In this document: positions 12,897 to 22,862 of the stretch, in pieces
Layout: each line of letters starts with the position of its first letter
Numbering within the stretch: position 1 is the first letter of the stretch
Origin: Paramacrobiotus metropolitanus
Lineage: Eukaryota > Tardigrada > Eutardigrada > Parachela > Macrobiotidae
Direction: 5' to 3'
NCBI RefSeq assembly: GCF_019649055.1
Contig: NW_026570226.1
Span: 2,542,001 to 2,606,000, forward strand
DNA length: 64,000 bases
Notes under the pieces: generated by a model
What the model saw: the letters and a program-made list of their open reading frames with translations, nothing else
What the model was told of the DNA's origin: nothing
Database searches by the model: none
Position numbers and translations under genes: made by a program

Positions 12897-13346
12897 TGTG
12901 ACAGGCAAGCGCAGGGGGCTCACAGGTGCCTTTATTGTACAAATAAAGTGGAGCAAATACCGCGTGATTGCGGGAGAAAAAACACAACAAAGCCAATGTC
13001 TGGCCGAAAATCAGCAGTCAAGTTGCTGCGAGCGAGTTCTACGCGTAATGAATTGTCGAGAATAGAATGTGCTGGCGGCAACGGCGTCACGCTGTCCAGA
13101 CACAAGGAATGTGAGTGCGCAGACTGGACTCGTATCCAACGCGAGCGTATAAGCGCTGAGTCATACAGCGAGAGAGAGGAGCGAGAGAGCAAGTATGCTC
13201 AGTGAGTGCGCCCGCGGTGTATCCGCTAGGCGGAGAGTGCAGTGCAGCCACTCACGTACGTACAAGAGAGGGCGAATCAGCATGTGTGCAGTGATACGCA
13301 TACGCAAAGTGGCGTATCTATCACGCAGGCTGTCGTGCCTCTAACA
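12897..13346 (-). repeat. 3' LTR of the giant retrotransposon
   Basis: It is 450 bp, with TG...CA ends. Compared with the other LTR I count four or five substitutions and two one-base indels, clustered near 12949, 13005 and 13050, so the pair is about 98-99% identical. Much of its internal part is purine-rich on the plus strand (GAGAGAGAGGAGCGAGAGAG). On the sense (minus) strand an AATAAA lies about 35 bp before the end. Confidence 0.92.
12931..12936 (-). terminator. Polyadenylation signal in 3' LTR
   Basis: The plus-strand TTTATT reads AATAAA on the minus strand, about 35 bp from the outer end of the 3' LTR. This is the expected place for retroelement 3'-end formation and supports minus-strand transcription. 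The same hexamer is present in the 5' LTR. An AATAAA on the plus strand (12941-12946) sits next to it in a near-palindrome. Confidence 0.5.
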
Positions 13347-14297
13347 TGCCTCTGGGCGGGAATCCGAGCTCCTGCGAGGATGCTCCGACTCAGTACCGCG
13401 CCAGCGTCGCACCTCTCCGGTCGACCCATGTGGGGTCGCCGGTACGCGTCCTCTTCCAATGGGAGTCCGGTGTCTGTTGACCATCCCATCCTTCACTTCC
13501 AGATCCATGAGAGGCAAGCAACTCACGGCCGCAAATCTGGAAGCCGCTCGGGGTTCGTTGTTGGACCGGTTTCGCTTCTGTTGGCAGGCATCTTGCTTCT
13601 GTTGGCTCGCGGAGAAAGTAAAAGAAAAGTGTAATGACGGTTAAACAGCGCGAAATAAAAAAAAAATAAAAATGTAATAAAGTTTAATCACAATTCCAGT
13701 GAGCAAAAAGTAAAGACAAAACAGATCTGGTTAGAGATTCTAAGTAAAATACAATTCCGTTTGTTAGAAAGTGTATAAAAATACTAAAAAGAGATCTGTC
13801 CGGGGGCTTATTCCGACTAGGATGACGTCCACGGGGTCTTGGGTTTCCACGGGGTCTCCTGTCTAAATGCAATCCGGTGTATCAGGTCCGGGGCGTCGGT
13901 TCCCGGGTTACCCAATGTAACCGGTAAACTTGTGCGAGGTCGGGTAAGCACGGCTGACACTTACGTCCGACTCGTATCCATCCGTTCCGGAGAAGTTAAA
14001 CCGAGGTCGTTTGACCAAGGTCGACCTGCTGGTGAGTTAACCAGTGGTCGAGGAATTCGGCTAAGTTCCGAATTCCAGAGTTCGAATCGGGCAAAACCGT
14101 ACTTGTGTCGTGTGACTTCTGTGGTCACCAAGTGGTGATGCCGATAAAGTGTGGTCGGTTAAAACCGTTAAATCTGCTACCACGAGCCTGGTTGTGACTT
14201 TTCCGAGGCGAACTGGCTCGAGGGTCCGGTCGGAATTTGTTGCTCCGTCCATCCGTTGATGATTCACTGTTGTCATCCGACCTGTTGTCAGTTGGGA

Positions 14298-14870
14298 TGG
14301 ATATCCGACCTGAGGTCGGTCACAATGTTATCCGACCTGAGGTCGGTGATAACGCACCTCCATGGTCGACCTCGGTAACTCGTGTGATTTAGGCCCATGT
14401 GGGGCCAAACAAGTCCCGTTAGGTCGGATTCGTCCACTTCGAGGTCGTTTCTTCAATTTGATGATCCTTCACCGACCTGTTATCGGTGACTCCTGATGTC
14501 CGACCTGAGGTCGGGTATAATGTTATCCAACCCGAGGTCGGTTATCCCGTTTCGCAGGTCGACCGAGGTCGATTTCATCCGTCCGGAAGTCGTTTTCCGT
14601 GGACATCTTCAATGGTGTCTCCATTCACCGACCTGTTGTCGGTTACTTCACATATCCGACCCGAGGTCGGGTACAATGTTATCCGACCTGAGGTCGGTAA
14701 GTCCGTGATTCCGTGTCCAACCGGGGTGAGTTACGGTATGCAAGCTCGAAGTGGAGCCATACAAGTCCGTTTCGGTCGAATCACGCTCCTGACCGACCTG
14801 TTGTCGGTAACTTCACCTTATCCGACCTGAGGTTGGATGTAATGTTACCCAGCCCGAGGTCGGTGGTTCT
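14298..14870. repeat. Four-copy double-hairpin array
   Basis: Four units begin near 14298, 14498, 14655 and 14820. Each has a CCGAC-type hairpin, a conserved AATGTTA linker and a second CCGAC-type hairpin (CCGACCTGAGGTCGG in most cases). Unit spacing is about 160-200 bp. Between units sit ACCGAC/GTCGGT hairpins with a CTGTT-like loop. Stem changes such as CCAACC...GAGGTCGG and CCGACC...GGTTGG keep most pairing. Confidence 0.8.
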
Positions 14871-15379
14871 TCATCCAGGTCGATTCCGTCCGTTAAGAGG
14901 TCGTTCTAAGCCTCTGGGCCTCCATCCGGGCTCCGCAGAGTCGTTCTGGAGCAGTATCCGGTTCGTGCCTCTAATATGCCCTGGTTCGGGTTCGTGACTT
15001 TGCCTCTGGACGGTCGGAGTTCCGTCGAGTTTGGCGGTTCCATGGCGTCGGTTGGCCGTTCAGAGTTTCTTTGTTCCGTTCCGCGAACCTGTGACGCCTT
15101 ACCGCTTCTGTTGGGGAAGACATCACACGTCCGTGGGGGTCTGTATGGGGGTGCAGGCCGTGTGTTCTAACACGGTTTGCCTAGGATGTTCCATTTGAGA
15201 CATGGGGAAGCAGGTCGCGGCGGAGTCGTTGGTACGCCGGTAGCCAAATCACCGTCGCTGTTCCTCTTCAGGGAATGGCAGCACGTTCGAGACGCGCGTA
15301 GTCGTGGTCACCGGTGAATCGGTTGGTTTATCCGATATCCTCCGGGGGAGACTGCGGTTGGACTCCGGGTACAGGTTCC

Positions 15380-16230
15380 TAGTTGAGAGCCTGTAGGTCT
15401 GGGTTCAAACGGAGAATCCGTCCAGACTAAGATCGTGGTTAGACACCGCGGTCTGCGGTCAACCTTACCGACTTCTGTGGTCAGTAAAGGTTGCCGTAAG
15501 GCTATCCCCATATGCTTCCATCAGGTCGACGTCAGTTGGTCGAATGGTAACATTTCTGCGGTCGGCTACCGTTGGCAAGTCGACTTCTGTGGTCGATTCT
15601 AGGTAGCAGGTCATAGTTGGCACAGTCCGCCTTGTTGCGGTCGACTAGCTCTGGGTTCTTACTTCCGGAGTCCGGTTGCCGGGGTAAGCCATGGGTGCAT
15701 TGGCAAGCATGGCTTGGAACACGCCGTTATGCCGTGTTCCGGGCCATGCTGGCGGAATCCTCGCTGGTTTCTACTCCGGAGTCCGGTTGCCGGAGTGTTT
15801 CTACAGCTTATTTCTCGGATGTAAAGTTGAAACTTCGCTGACTTCTGTGGTCAGCTAGGTTGTCCGAGCTATACTGACTGGTTCCGATCATCTACTTCAG
15901 GGATGGTTGACTTCTATGGTCAACTGAGGTAGTAGATCGTGGTTAACCAACACGGTCTGCATTGGGTATATCCTTCTGTACGACTTGTCCTTCGGATATA
16001 AAGTTGAAACTTCACCGACTTCTGTGGTCGGCTAGGTTATCCGAGTCGTAACGCGGAAGTCCGAATTCTACCTTGAGGTTGGTTGACTTCCGTGGTCAAC
16101 AAAGGTAGTCGATCGAGGTTCTGTGGCACGGTCTGAGCCACTTCCTTTCTTAGTTTGGCTTCCTCGGGAATGGTCAACTTCTGTGGTTGACTGAGGTAGC
16201 GAGACATGGTTAAAGTCGCGGTCTGCGAAG
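15380..16230. repeat. Tandem array of TTCTGTG-loop hairpins with covarying stems
   Basis: Repeated modules of about 120-180 bp each contain a hairpin with loop TTCTGTG (or TTCTATG, TTCCGTG) and a companion segment ending in CGGTCTG. Examples: 15837-15855 GCTGAC/GTCAGC; 15906-15924 GTTGAC/GTCAAC; 16015-16031 CCGAC/GTCGG; 16082-16100 GTTGAC/GTCAAC; 16173-16191 GTCAAC/GTTGAC. The stem sequence varies but stays complementary. Confidence 0.82.
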
Positions 16231-16986
16231 TTAAGTCTCTGGGCGGGAATCCGGTTCTTCGCTCCTGCCTTTGGTTAATTGAATGCATCATGTCATAACA
16301 GGCCGGTTTTGGCTTCTGTGGTCAATTCCGAACCATGTGACATTCCAAACCGATGAGGATACCACTGTCTGCGGTGACGAAAGTTACTGGTCGGTTACCC
16401 GGTCCCAAAGTCGGCCACGGGTGCCAGGCAAACACGGTGTGAAACAAGCGCAGCAGCTTATTTCGCACCATGTTAGCGTAATCCTCTCGGTCTATACTAC
16501 AGAGTCGGTTGGCCGGAGTAATTTTCTTCGGTAGCAGAACGTGGTTCACGATATGCTATGTTAGCAGGCCGGGGCGTCTGTTGTCTCCGGTCAAAGCAGA
16601 TGTGGTTCTCGATCTGCTCATGCCATGCTGGGGAACTGAGGTCAGTTGCCCAGTTCGTTCCAGGGGATTCCTCGGGGGACGTACCGGTACGGTGAAAGAA
16701 CCGGAACACCCAGGTCTTGACCACGCGTTTCCGGGTCTGACCGAAGAATCCGGCCAACTTATGTGGTTGGCTCTTCTGGCTTATTCGTGGTTCACGTCTG
16801 CTGTCTCAGGATCTGTAAGAAGAAGTAAAAGTAATCCGTTCCATGTTTCCACGTCATTTCTTGACGGTGCTGTTTCTCAGCTGGGCAGGTTCTCTGCCAG
16901 GTCGGTTCTCGACTCCGCCGTTTCTCGGCTGAATGTCCCTTCCTTACTGTTGAAGTGGGGGACTCGGGTTCGCATGTGGGAACCTG

Positions 16987-19131
16987 TTATCCCAAAGGGA
17001 CTGAGATCGGCGGGTCTCCGCCGAAGTAGTCCTCATCGTCTTCGTCGTCAGGCTTCGGTGGTCGACCAAGGCGTCGGAAGACATCGGGTTTGCATGTTGC
17101 TGGTGGCTGCCCACTATGTTGTGGAGTGTCTTCCTGGCCGGGATGTTCCGCTCGCGCCTTCTTGGCTTTCTGGACCTTCCTACGGAGTTTGTGTGCATTA
17201 GGTACTGCACCGGGTGCCAAGTCGTCCGACATCCCTTCTCCGTATGGTCGAGAGGTGAATCCGCTAGGTAGTGCCTTTTCTTCTCGGTACCATTTCACGA
17301 ATTCAGCCGCATCATCATCAGGATCTTTAAAGTCCTTTCGAAAGGCGTACTTGGACGCGTGCCGTTCCTGTATGTAGAGGAGGTCGCGTAACCAAACTGC
17401 CAGGATGATGCTTCGCATGGGTGAGCCAAGTTGTGCGACGACTGTGTCGAGTTCTGGTGGTATATGGCCGGTTCGGCGTGCTCCCCACAGGGTGTAATGG
17501 CAAAAGTAGTTGCCCAACCTTGCTGCGAAGATATACCGTAATATGGTTGCGTTATGGTCCTCCGGTCCTGGTTCTTCTTCCGGCAAGTACTGGAGTAAGT
17601 CCAGGGCCGCTCGAGCCGCTGCGATGACAAATGCCGGGTGGGCGTCGGTGATGACAAACTGAGCCACGCTCTCCAGTTGATCGCGCGAGTACTCCTGAGG
17701 TCCGAGCTGACTTAAACTCGTCCTCTCCGGTATGGACAGAGGTATGTCCAACAGTGCCGGATCAGTCACCGAAGGCAAAGCGTTCGCTCGATTGATCGGG
17801 TGATCCACATTAAGGTGGTCGTTCATGCTGAACTCGCCCATCCAATTATTCAGTTGGAATCGGGTCTGAAATCCAGATCGGATGAGGAACTGGCGCAGGT
17901 TTTCTACCATCCGCCAAATCTGTGGTCGGTGTCGCTCCTCGTATCCTAGAATGTTCATTATGTAATTCGTCCGTTCGTTCGGATGTGGCATAACGACTTC
18001 TACTCCCTGTCGTCGGGCGTTGTCGTAGCGAGGGTCGTCCTGGCCTGGCACTTGCACTGTTGGCATCAGAGCCATCTGGTTTGCCACTTCAACATCCATT
18101 TCCTCAGGTTGATCTGCCGGTTCCGCCATGTGGGCTTCCGGTTCCTGTTGTTGTTCGGGTGGGACGAAGTTCCGTTTCGACTTGCTAGTTGAGTCGACAA
18201 CTAGTCCCATACTTGTCTTCTCCGGACTTGACCGTTTTCCAGGTGAAGGTCTGGTCGCTTCACTATTGCCCTGTCCGGCAGAGGCTCGTCGTTCCTCGAT
18301 TCTATGTCGAGCATCATGTCCGAGCCTGTGTCGAAGGTCATGTCCGGCCAATGGTTTGGCAGGTCGGCGCTGCTGTTGAGTCGTCGACGGGGCAACTGGT
18401 TGTGCCGAGGATCCAGGTTGGGGAATCTCTTGGGGGACGGTTGGCTGGGTTTGTGTGACCACTGGAACGACCTTCTGTGGGATCGTCGCCATCTGTTCCT
18501 CCGTTGCAGGATAAAGGGTAACCATTTTCATAGTTCCGTCATCCTGTCGCATCATCATTTGGATTGACGCGGTTTGAAGAGGTCGGTGAATGTCTCCGGC
18601 TATTACTTCCCGAACGTCATGAAGCACCTGTTCCGTGTCAGTGCGGCCTTCTGTGGGCTGCTGTAACCGAAGAGTGATTTCTGGTTCATGCTTCGTTGGT
18701 GGTGGATGGACCTTCATTGTGGCAATTCTTTCGTTGACTGCCTTAAGCTTCGCACGGTCCTCATTCTGGCGCCTCAGGTCCTGTTGCTGACGGTATTCCA
18801 GAAGTCGGTTAGTTAATAACGGTGGTACCGTGTGAGTCCATCCAGGGTCGGAAGCGCGGTTGCGTTGAATTTCCGACAAGTGATCCTGTTCGTAGGCCCG
18901 TAACTGGTTAATCAGGCGTTCGCTGCGAGCCAAGCGTCGGTATGCGCTAATATTTCCAGCGACGACGTTTATGTACAACGCCGCTGCTTGCGTCGCATCA
19001 CGACGTCCGACCAATGGAGTGTGTTCATCCGAAAAGGAAATGATGCAGTCCGCGCATGGGAGTCTGTTGCCCTGCGGAGTTGAGTTCTCTCTGCAATGTC
19101 GGCAGTCCGTCGTGTACGCCTCCGTTCGCGG
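16987..19131 (-). CDS. Element ORF D: zinc-finger plus helical-domain protein
   Basis: The frame is open from a splice acceptor (TTTAACTTTTCTTTTAACAG, ending at 19132) to the stop at 16987, about 714 codons. No ATG occurs in the first ~140 codons, so an upstream exon probably supplies the start. Just inside the exon are CRHC and CADC, a CxxC-x14-CxxC pair suggesting a zinc-binding finger, followed by an Ala/Arg-rich helical stretch. A Gln/Pro-rich middle and a basic segment lead to a compact predicted-helical domain (residues ~390-620 of the frame; HPNERTNYIMNILGYEER near its start). The C-terminus is basic, then acidic (DDEDDEDYFGGD). I recognise no known family, and it has no transmembrane segment, so it is not an envelope protein. 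Confidence 0.65.
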   Translation of the reverse strand, partial: PRTEAYTTDCRHCRENSTPQGNRLPCADCIISFSDEHTPLVGRRDATQAAALYINVVAGNISAYRRLARSERLINQLRAYEQDHLSEIQRNRASDPGWTHTVPPLLTNRLLEYRQQQDLRRQNEDRAKLKAVNERIATMKVHPPPTKHEPEITLRLQQPTEGRTDTEQVLHDVREVIAGDIHRPLQTASIQMMMRQDDGTMKMVTLYPATEEQMATIPQKVVPVVTQTQPTVPQEIPQPGSSAQPVAPSTTQQQRRPAKPLAGHDLRHRLGHDARHRIEERRASAGQGNSEATRPSPGKRSSPEKTSMGLVVDSTSKSKRNFVPPEQQQEPEAHMAEPADQPEEMDVEVANQMALMPTVQVPGQDDPRYDNARRQGVEVVMPHPNERTNYIMNILGYEERHRPQIWRMVENLRQFLIRSGFQTRFQLNNWMGEFSMNDHLNVDHPINRANALPSVTDPALLDIPLSIPERTSLSQLGPQEYSRDQLESVAQFVITDAHPAFVIAAARAALDLLQYLPEEEPGPEDHNATILRYIFAARLGNYFCHYTLWGARRTGHIPPELDTVVAQLGSPMRSIILAVWLRDLLYIQERHASKYAFRKDFKDPDDDAAEFVKWYREEKALPSGFTSRPYGEGMSDDLAPGAVPNAHKLRRKVQKAKKARAEHPGQEDTPQHSGQPPATCKPDVFRRLGRPPKPDDEDDEDYFGGDPPISVPLG

Positions 19132-19375
19132 CTGTTAAAAGAAAAGTTAAACGATCCGTTTCTCGGATTCGTTATCCTATACGATTTACACCCTATGATT
19201 ACAACGGTCGGGCCAGGTCGGTTCTCGAGCTGGTCCAAGGCACTTATGTGGTGCCCATTGAGGTAGGTGAGGACAGTCTGTTGTGTCCATGGAAGAGGTC
19301 GGTAATCATAAGTACTTATGTGGTACTTATGAAGGAAGTCGAGTCTGCGACTCCTCCGACGTTTTCTACGTCTCC
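19132..19375 (-). other. Probable intron or spacer with hairpins between ORFs C and D
   Basis: It contains a pyrimidine-rich splice acceptor at its sense 3' end and two TTATGTG-loop hairpins, 19239-19255 (GGCAC/GTGCC) and 19310-19328 (AAGTAC/GTACTT). A matching donor was not identified with confidence. Confidence 0.45.
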
Positions 19376-22300
19376 TCATCCTGGGGTGTCCATATTCGTC
19401 GATTCCACCCGGTTCACCTGGAGAGAGTCGGTTGACTCCTTCTGTTGCTCCGAGGTCGGTGGATGCTTCGGTAAGTGTCCGTATCGATGTGTCGATGGTT
19501 TAAGGGCTTCGTATCGTTCGCCTTCCCGAGTCTGGTTGATGCCAAATCTCTTCTGGAAGAATCCCTTGTTAAGGACGAAGTCCAGGTCGTCGCCCAGCAT
19601 GTACTTTTCGCCTCCCTTAATTCTGTTCGTGGGCTTGTACTTCGGGTCGACTAGCTGAGGTTTTTTGGCTTCCCAGCTAAATTCAAACCGAGCGACCAGC
19701 TGATGTAAGATTTCGCCGCGGGTCAGTCCTTCCGGGTGCCACGACATCTCCATACACGCTTCGATGGCATGTACCCAACCTTCGTAAGTGGTCGGCGCCG
19801 GGTCTCCAACCGGTAATTCGAATACATCCGCTGTGCTATATGTCCGTATAATCTTGCTTTCGTTGTACCCAAGGCACAGTACCGGTATAACCTCCACCGA
19901 TGTCGCCGATCCTGTGGTGCCTAAGGAGTTGAAATGCGATCTTCGGTGTCGCAAACTTCGGTCCACAAGTCGCTAGGGCTTTTAAAGCCGCAAAGGTATA
20001 CATCCATCCCGGGTCGTATTCCGAGACGCGTGGGGGTAAGGTGTGAGCACGTTTGGTGGCTACCTTCAGGTACTTTACATGTACGGTAGGTAATCTCGGG
20101 ATCTCATTTGGTAAGAGTTCCTGAGTGTCCTCGTTCCATTCCGTGAGGAGTTGATTCGGATCAGAATCTGGTGTTAGCCGTACTTGTTGACGGTAATTCT
20201 GAGGAACGTAGACGTTACCACTATCTTCTTCCATCGGCTCATCGGCTTCGTTGCTGTTATCGGCCGGTGGGTCATTCTGACTGTCGGAAATCTCCGGTTC
20301 ACCCTGCTGTTGGGGTGCCGAAGCCGGTGGAGGTTGATCATCGTCATCATCCTCATCTTCCGATCCCTTTGGTGTTTGATAGTCGTCGTCCTCATCTTCA
20401 TCTTCTGCGTCCTCGTCTTCCTCTTCCGATGGCGTCTTTTCCTTGGTCTGCGCCAACTTCTTTGTTGACTTAACCGGTTTAGGTTGACTCTTCCGTGGAG
20501 TCTTACCTTCCGGAGCCGGGGAAGTTTCCATCGGTGAGGCCGGTGGGAGAGATTGTGTGTCTCTCGCGGCAAAGCGTCCTGTTGTGGTCCGACCTGCCTT
20601 AGTCGCACTTGCTCGTCCCGGTGCCGGGGCGGTGTTGACATACGTTGCCGGTTCGAACGGTGCCCGAGGTCGATTAATCGGTAGTCGTTTCTGTGACGAC
20701 ATACCGGACGCTCGTGCAATGTTCAACATATCCGCCGCTTCTCCGGATGGTTGTTCATCCGTCTCGTTGTATTCCTCAACGATCATTTCAGTACCCTCAG
20801 GAGAGGACTGTAGGTTGACGAAGGACATCCGGAGTTTGAAGTCGCGTCGTTGCTGCTCCGGTATGAACCGAGGTACCGTGTACCGCAGTGGTAGGTCGCG
20901 TTCCGCGTTCGTCGTTTGAAGGGAGAATTCTGCCACCATGGTCGCGATGACAGGTCGTAGGAGGTCCATTATGACATCGATGTTTCCCTGGCTGTTCTCG
21001 TACATAACGTTGTATATACGGGCAATGTGCAGTAGGGAGGATCCGCGAGGGTTTCTTGCGTATCCGATACATCTGACGATTCTCGTCGGCGGGTCGTCTT
21101 GATTTCTGGCTGTGGCACTTTTGAGCTTCTGGATGATGTCGGGTGCGATCAGCTCGGCGATCCGTCCCCATTGTCGGTGGACCGCTACGGCCAATCCGAA
21201 GTCCAAGGCCCATGCCACTATTGCCATCATGAGCTTCTGTGTAAGCCAAGGTGAGGTCCGACCTACGATCCTTAAGTTGGTCGAGAGGTCGCGCACCAGT
21301 GACTGATACACGTCTCTGCCTTCCGTTCGGGCATTCCTAACGCTTCGGACTATTTCGACATGTAGTCGTACTGTATGGAATCCGACTGGTCGGTCGCCAG
21401 GTTGAGCGTCGGGTAGCCGCTGACGTACGTCATCAGGGGCTGGCCATTCGGAAGCGTCAGTGTCTTCTTCGTGACTCCATTCTTCGTCCCGATCGCCTTT
21501 AAATCCTTCGTACGGATCGGCTTCCCCATGGTCGGAGATTGCATCATCGGGTTCCGAAGGTTTTTCTGATTCGTCGTCCGAGTCTTTCCTGGACGTAGAA
21601 GCTTTCGCTACTTTGACAGGTGGCTTAGGCGTCGGCTTAGACCTTTCGTGTGGTCGTTCGGCCTCTGTTTTAGTTGCCATCGTGCCTGCTTTAGCGATCA
21701 ATTCTCGCATCCGCTGTTTGGCTGCGTCGTAATCGTACTCCTCCTTGGCATTCCCCTTCTTGTCCGGCTTATGTGGGCCAGCGTCGGAGGTGTCAAGGTC
21801 GTCTGAGGATTTATGTCGTTTGGCCGGGTTAGGTTTCGGCGTTTTGACTGATGGATCCGACTTGGGTTTGGTCGGTTCCTTTGGAGGTTCCTTGGTTGCC
21901 TCCTTTTCGGCTTCCTTTTTGGCCTCTTTCTTGGCCTTTTTCTTTTCCTTCCGTGATAACTTAACCGAGTTAGCCGAGTTAATCACTTTCGAGTCCAGTA
22001 ACGATTCGTCCTGGATTTGCACGGAAGGTTCCCTTACTGGTTGAGGGTTCTTCATTTTGACGACCAGTTGACGCGTTGTCGTGGAGGTCGTTTTCGGGTC
22101 CGGTGCGAAGAGTTTCTGCCGAGTCGTAGCAGCCTGTTGTTGTGCCGCAGGTCGGGTCTTCTCCGCTCGGAATCGTTCTCCCATTCGTTTCATGACCTCA
22201 GCCATCCTCTGCGTAAGGCGTTCATGTTCCTTACGGACTGCGTCGGTGTTCCCAACGAGGCTAGCGCGACGTGACTTAAGTGAGTTCCAGAGTTCTTTGT

Positions 22301-22862
22301 CCTCTGGAAATGCGGTGTCAACGCTCACGTCCTGTTCCGACCTAGTCAGGTCCTGAACATGCTTCAAGGCCGGGTCATCGTGAAATTCGCGCGAGAAGTC
22401 TTCAGCCGGTTGCTGCTTCTTCTTGCTTCTCTTGCCCGGAGCTGTTGCCGGTTCGTTCGTTCGAGATTCATCAATGACCAACTTGGCTGGTTCCGAGGTC
22501 GATTCGTTTTGTGATTCAGGTCCGACCTCCTTTGGAGACATTGTGTCCATGTCCTCCGGGGTCTGCTTTGGTTTAGTCGGAGTATTCCGGGGCGTAAACC
22601 TTCGTGGCTGTTCCTTCGGAGGTTGGCTCGGCATCGTTGCCGGTTGAGACGCTGCCCGGTTCGGTGAGATCTGTTTCACCGGGGATCTACTCCGTCTCGG
22701 CGTTGTTTCAGCCGGTCGAAATCCATATGACGACTTGGAGCCTGTTTGTGCGTCCATGAGCAGAGTCTCTTGCCACGTTAAGTCGTCGTCATAGGTTGGG
22801 TCGTCTTCGATCTGAGCACCCTTTTTGTAGCTGTGGTCAGATTCGTCGCTGCTGTCCGACAT
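19376..22862 (-). CDS. Element ORF C: charged, largely disordered protein with a helical core
   Basis: The first frame runs from the ATG at 22862 (ATGTCGGAC) to 19836, 1008 codons. A second frame, open at least 19966-19376, continues with plausible protein, so there is a frameshift in the overlap near 19.84-19.97 kb. The N-terminal 430 residues are Ser/Pro/Lys-rich, with a Lys/Glu block (KKKAKKEAKKEAEKEA). Around residues 500-680 lies a hydrophobic, probably helical domain (TQKLMMAIVAWALDFGLAVAV inside it). Then come a basic Pro-rich linker and a run of acidic residues (EEEDEDAEDEDEDDD). It overlaps the end of ORF B by 85 nt in the -1 frame but has its own ATG in the same ATGTCG context as other element ORFs. 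No known family is recognised. Confidence 0.65.

Larger units (their letters stand above)
13347..16986 (-). other. 3' non-coding region of the element, hairpin-rich
   Basis: No long minus-strand ORF is present in these 3.6 kb between the last large ORF and the 3' LTR. It is packed with short inverted repeats of the form CCGACCTGAGGTCGG, ACCGACCTGTTGTCGGT and NAC-TTCTGTG-GTN', many in tandem modules. A TCTGGGCGGGAATCCG word occurs at both 13351 and 16236. The purine tract expected just inside the 3' LTR is weak (CAGAGGCA). Confidence 0.75.

Noticed and set aside
13353-13368. Plus-strand PBS-like TGGGCGGGAATCCGAG just inside the left LTR
   Set aside because: It is 6 bp from the LTR, is repeated at 16238 inside the element, and all coding capacity is on the opposite strand. 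The site abutting the right LTR fits better.
14079-14095. tRNA gene or pol III promoter (GTTCGAATC B-box-like word)
   Set aside because: No acceptor stem, A box or anticodon arm could be folded around it.
14298-16230. CRISPR-like array
   Set aside because: The repeats are hairpins with irregular spacing and no unique equal-length spacers, and the context is a eukaryotic retroelement.
22778-22862. Programmed -1 frameshift between ORF B and ORF C
   Set aside because: The A-rich run in the overlap is not a canonical slippery heptamer and ORF C has its own ATG in a context shared with other element ORFs.
16987-22862. Envelope-like gene downstream of Pol
   Set aside because: ORFs C and D have no signal peptide, furin site or transmembrane anchor.
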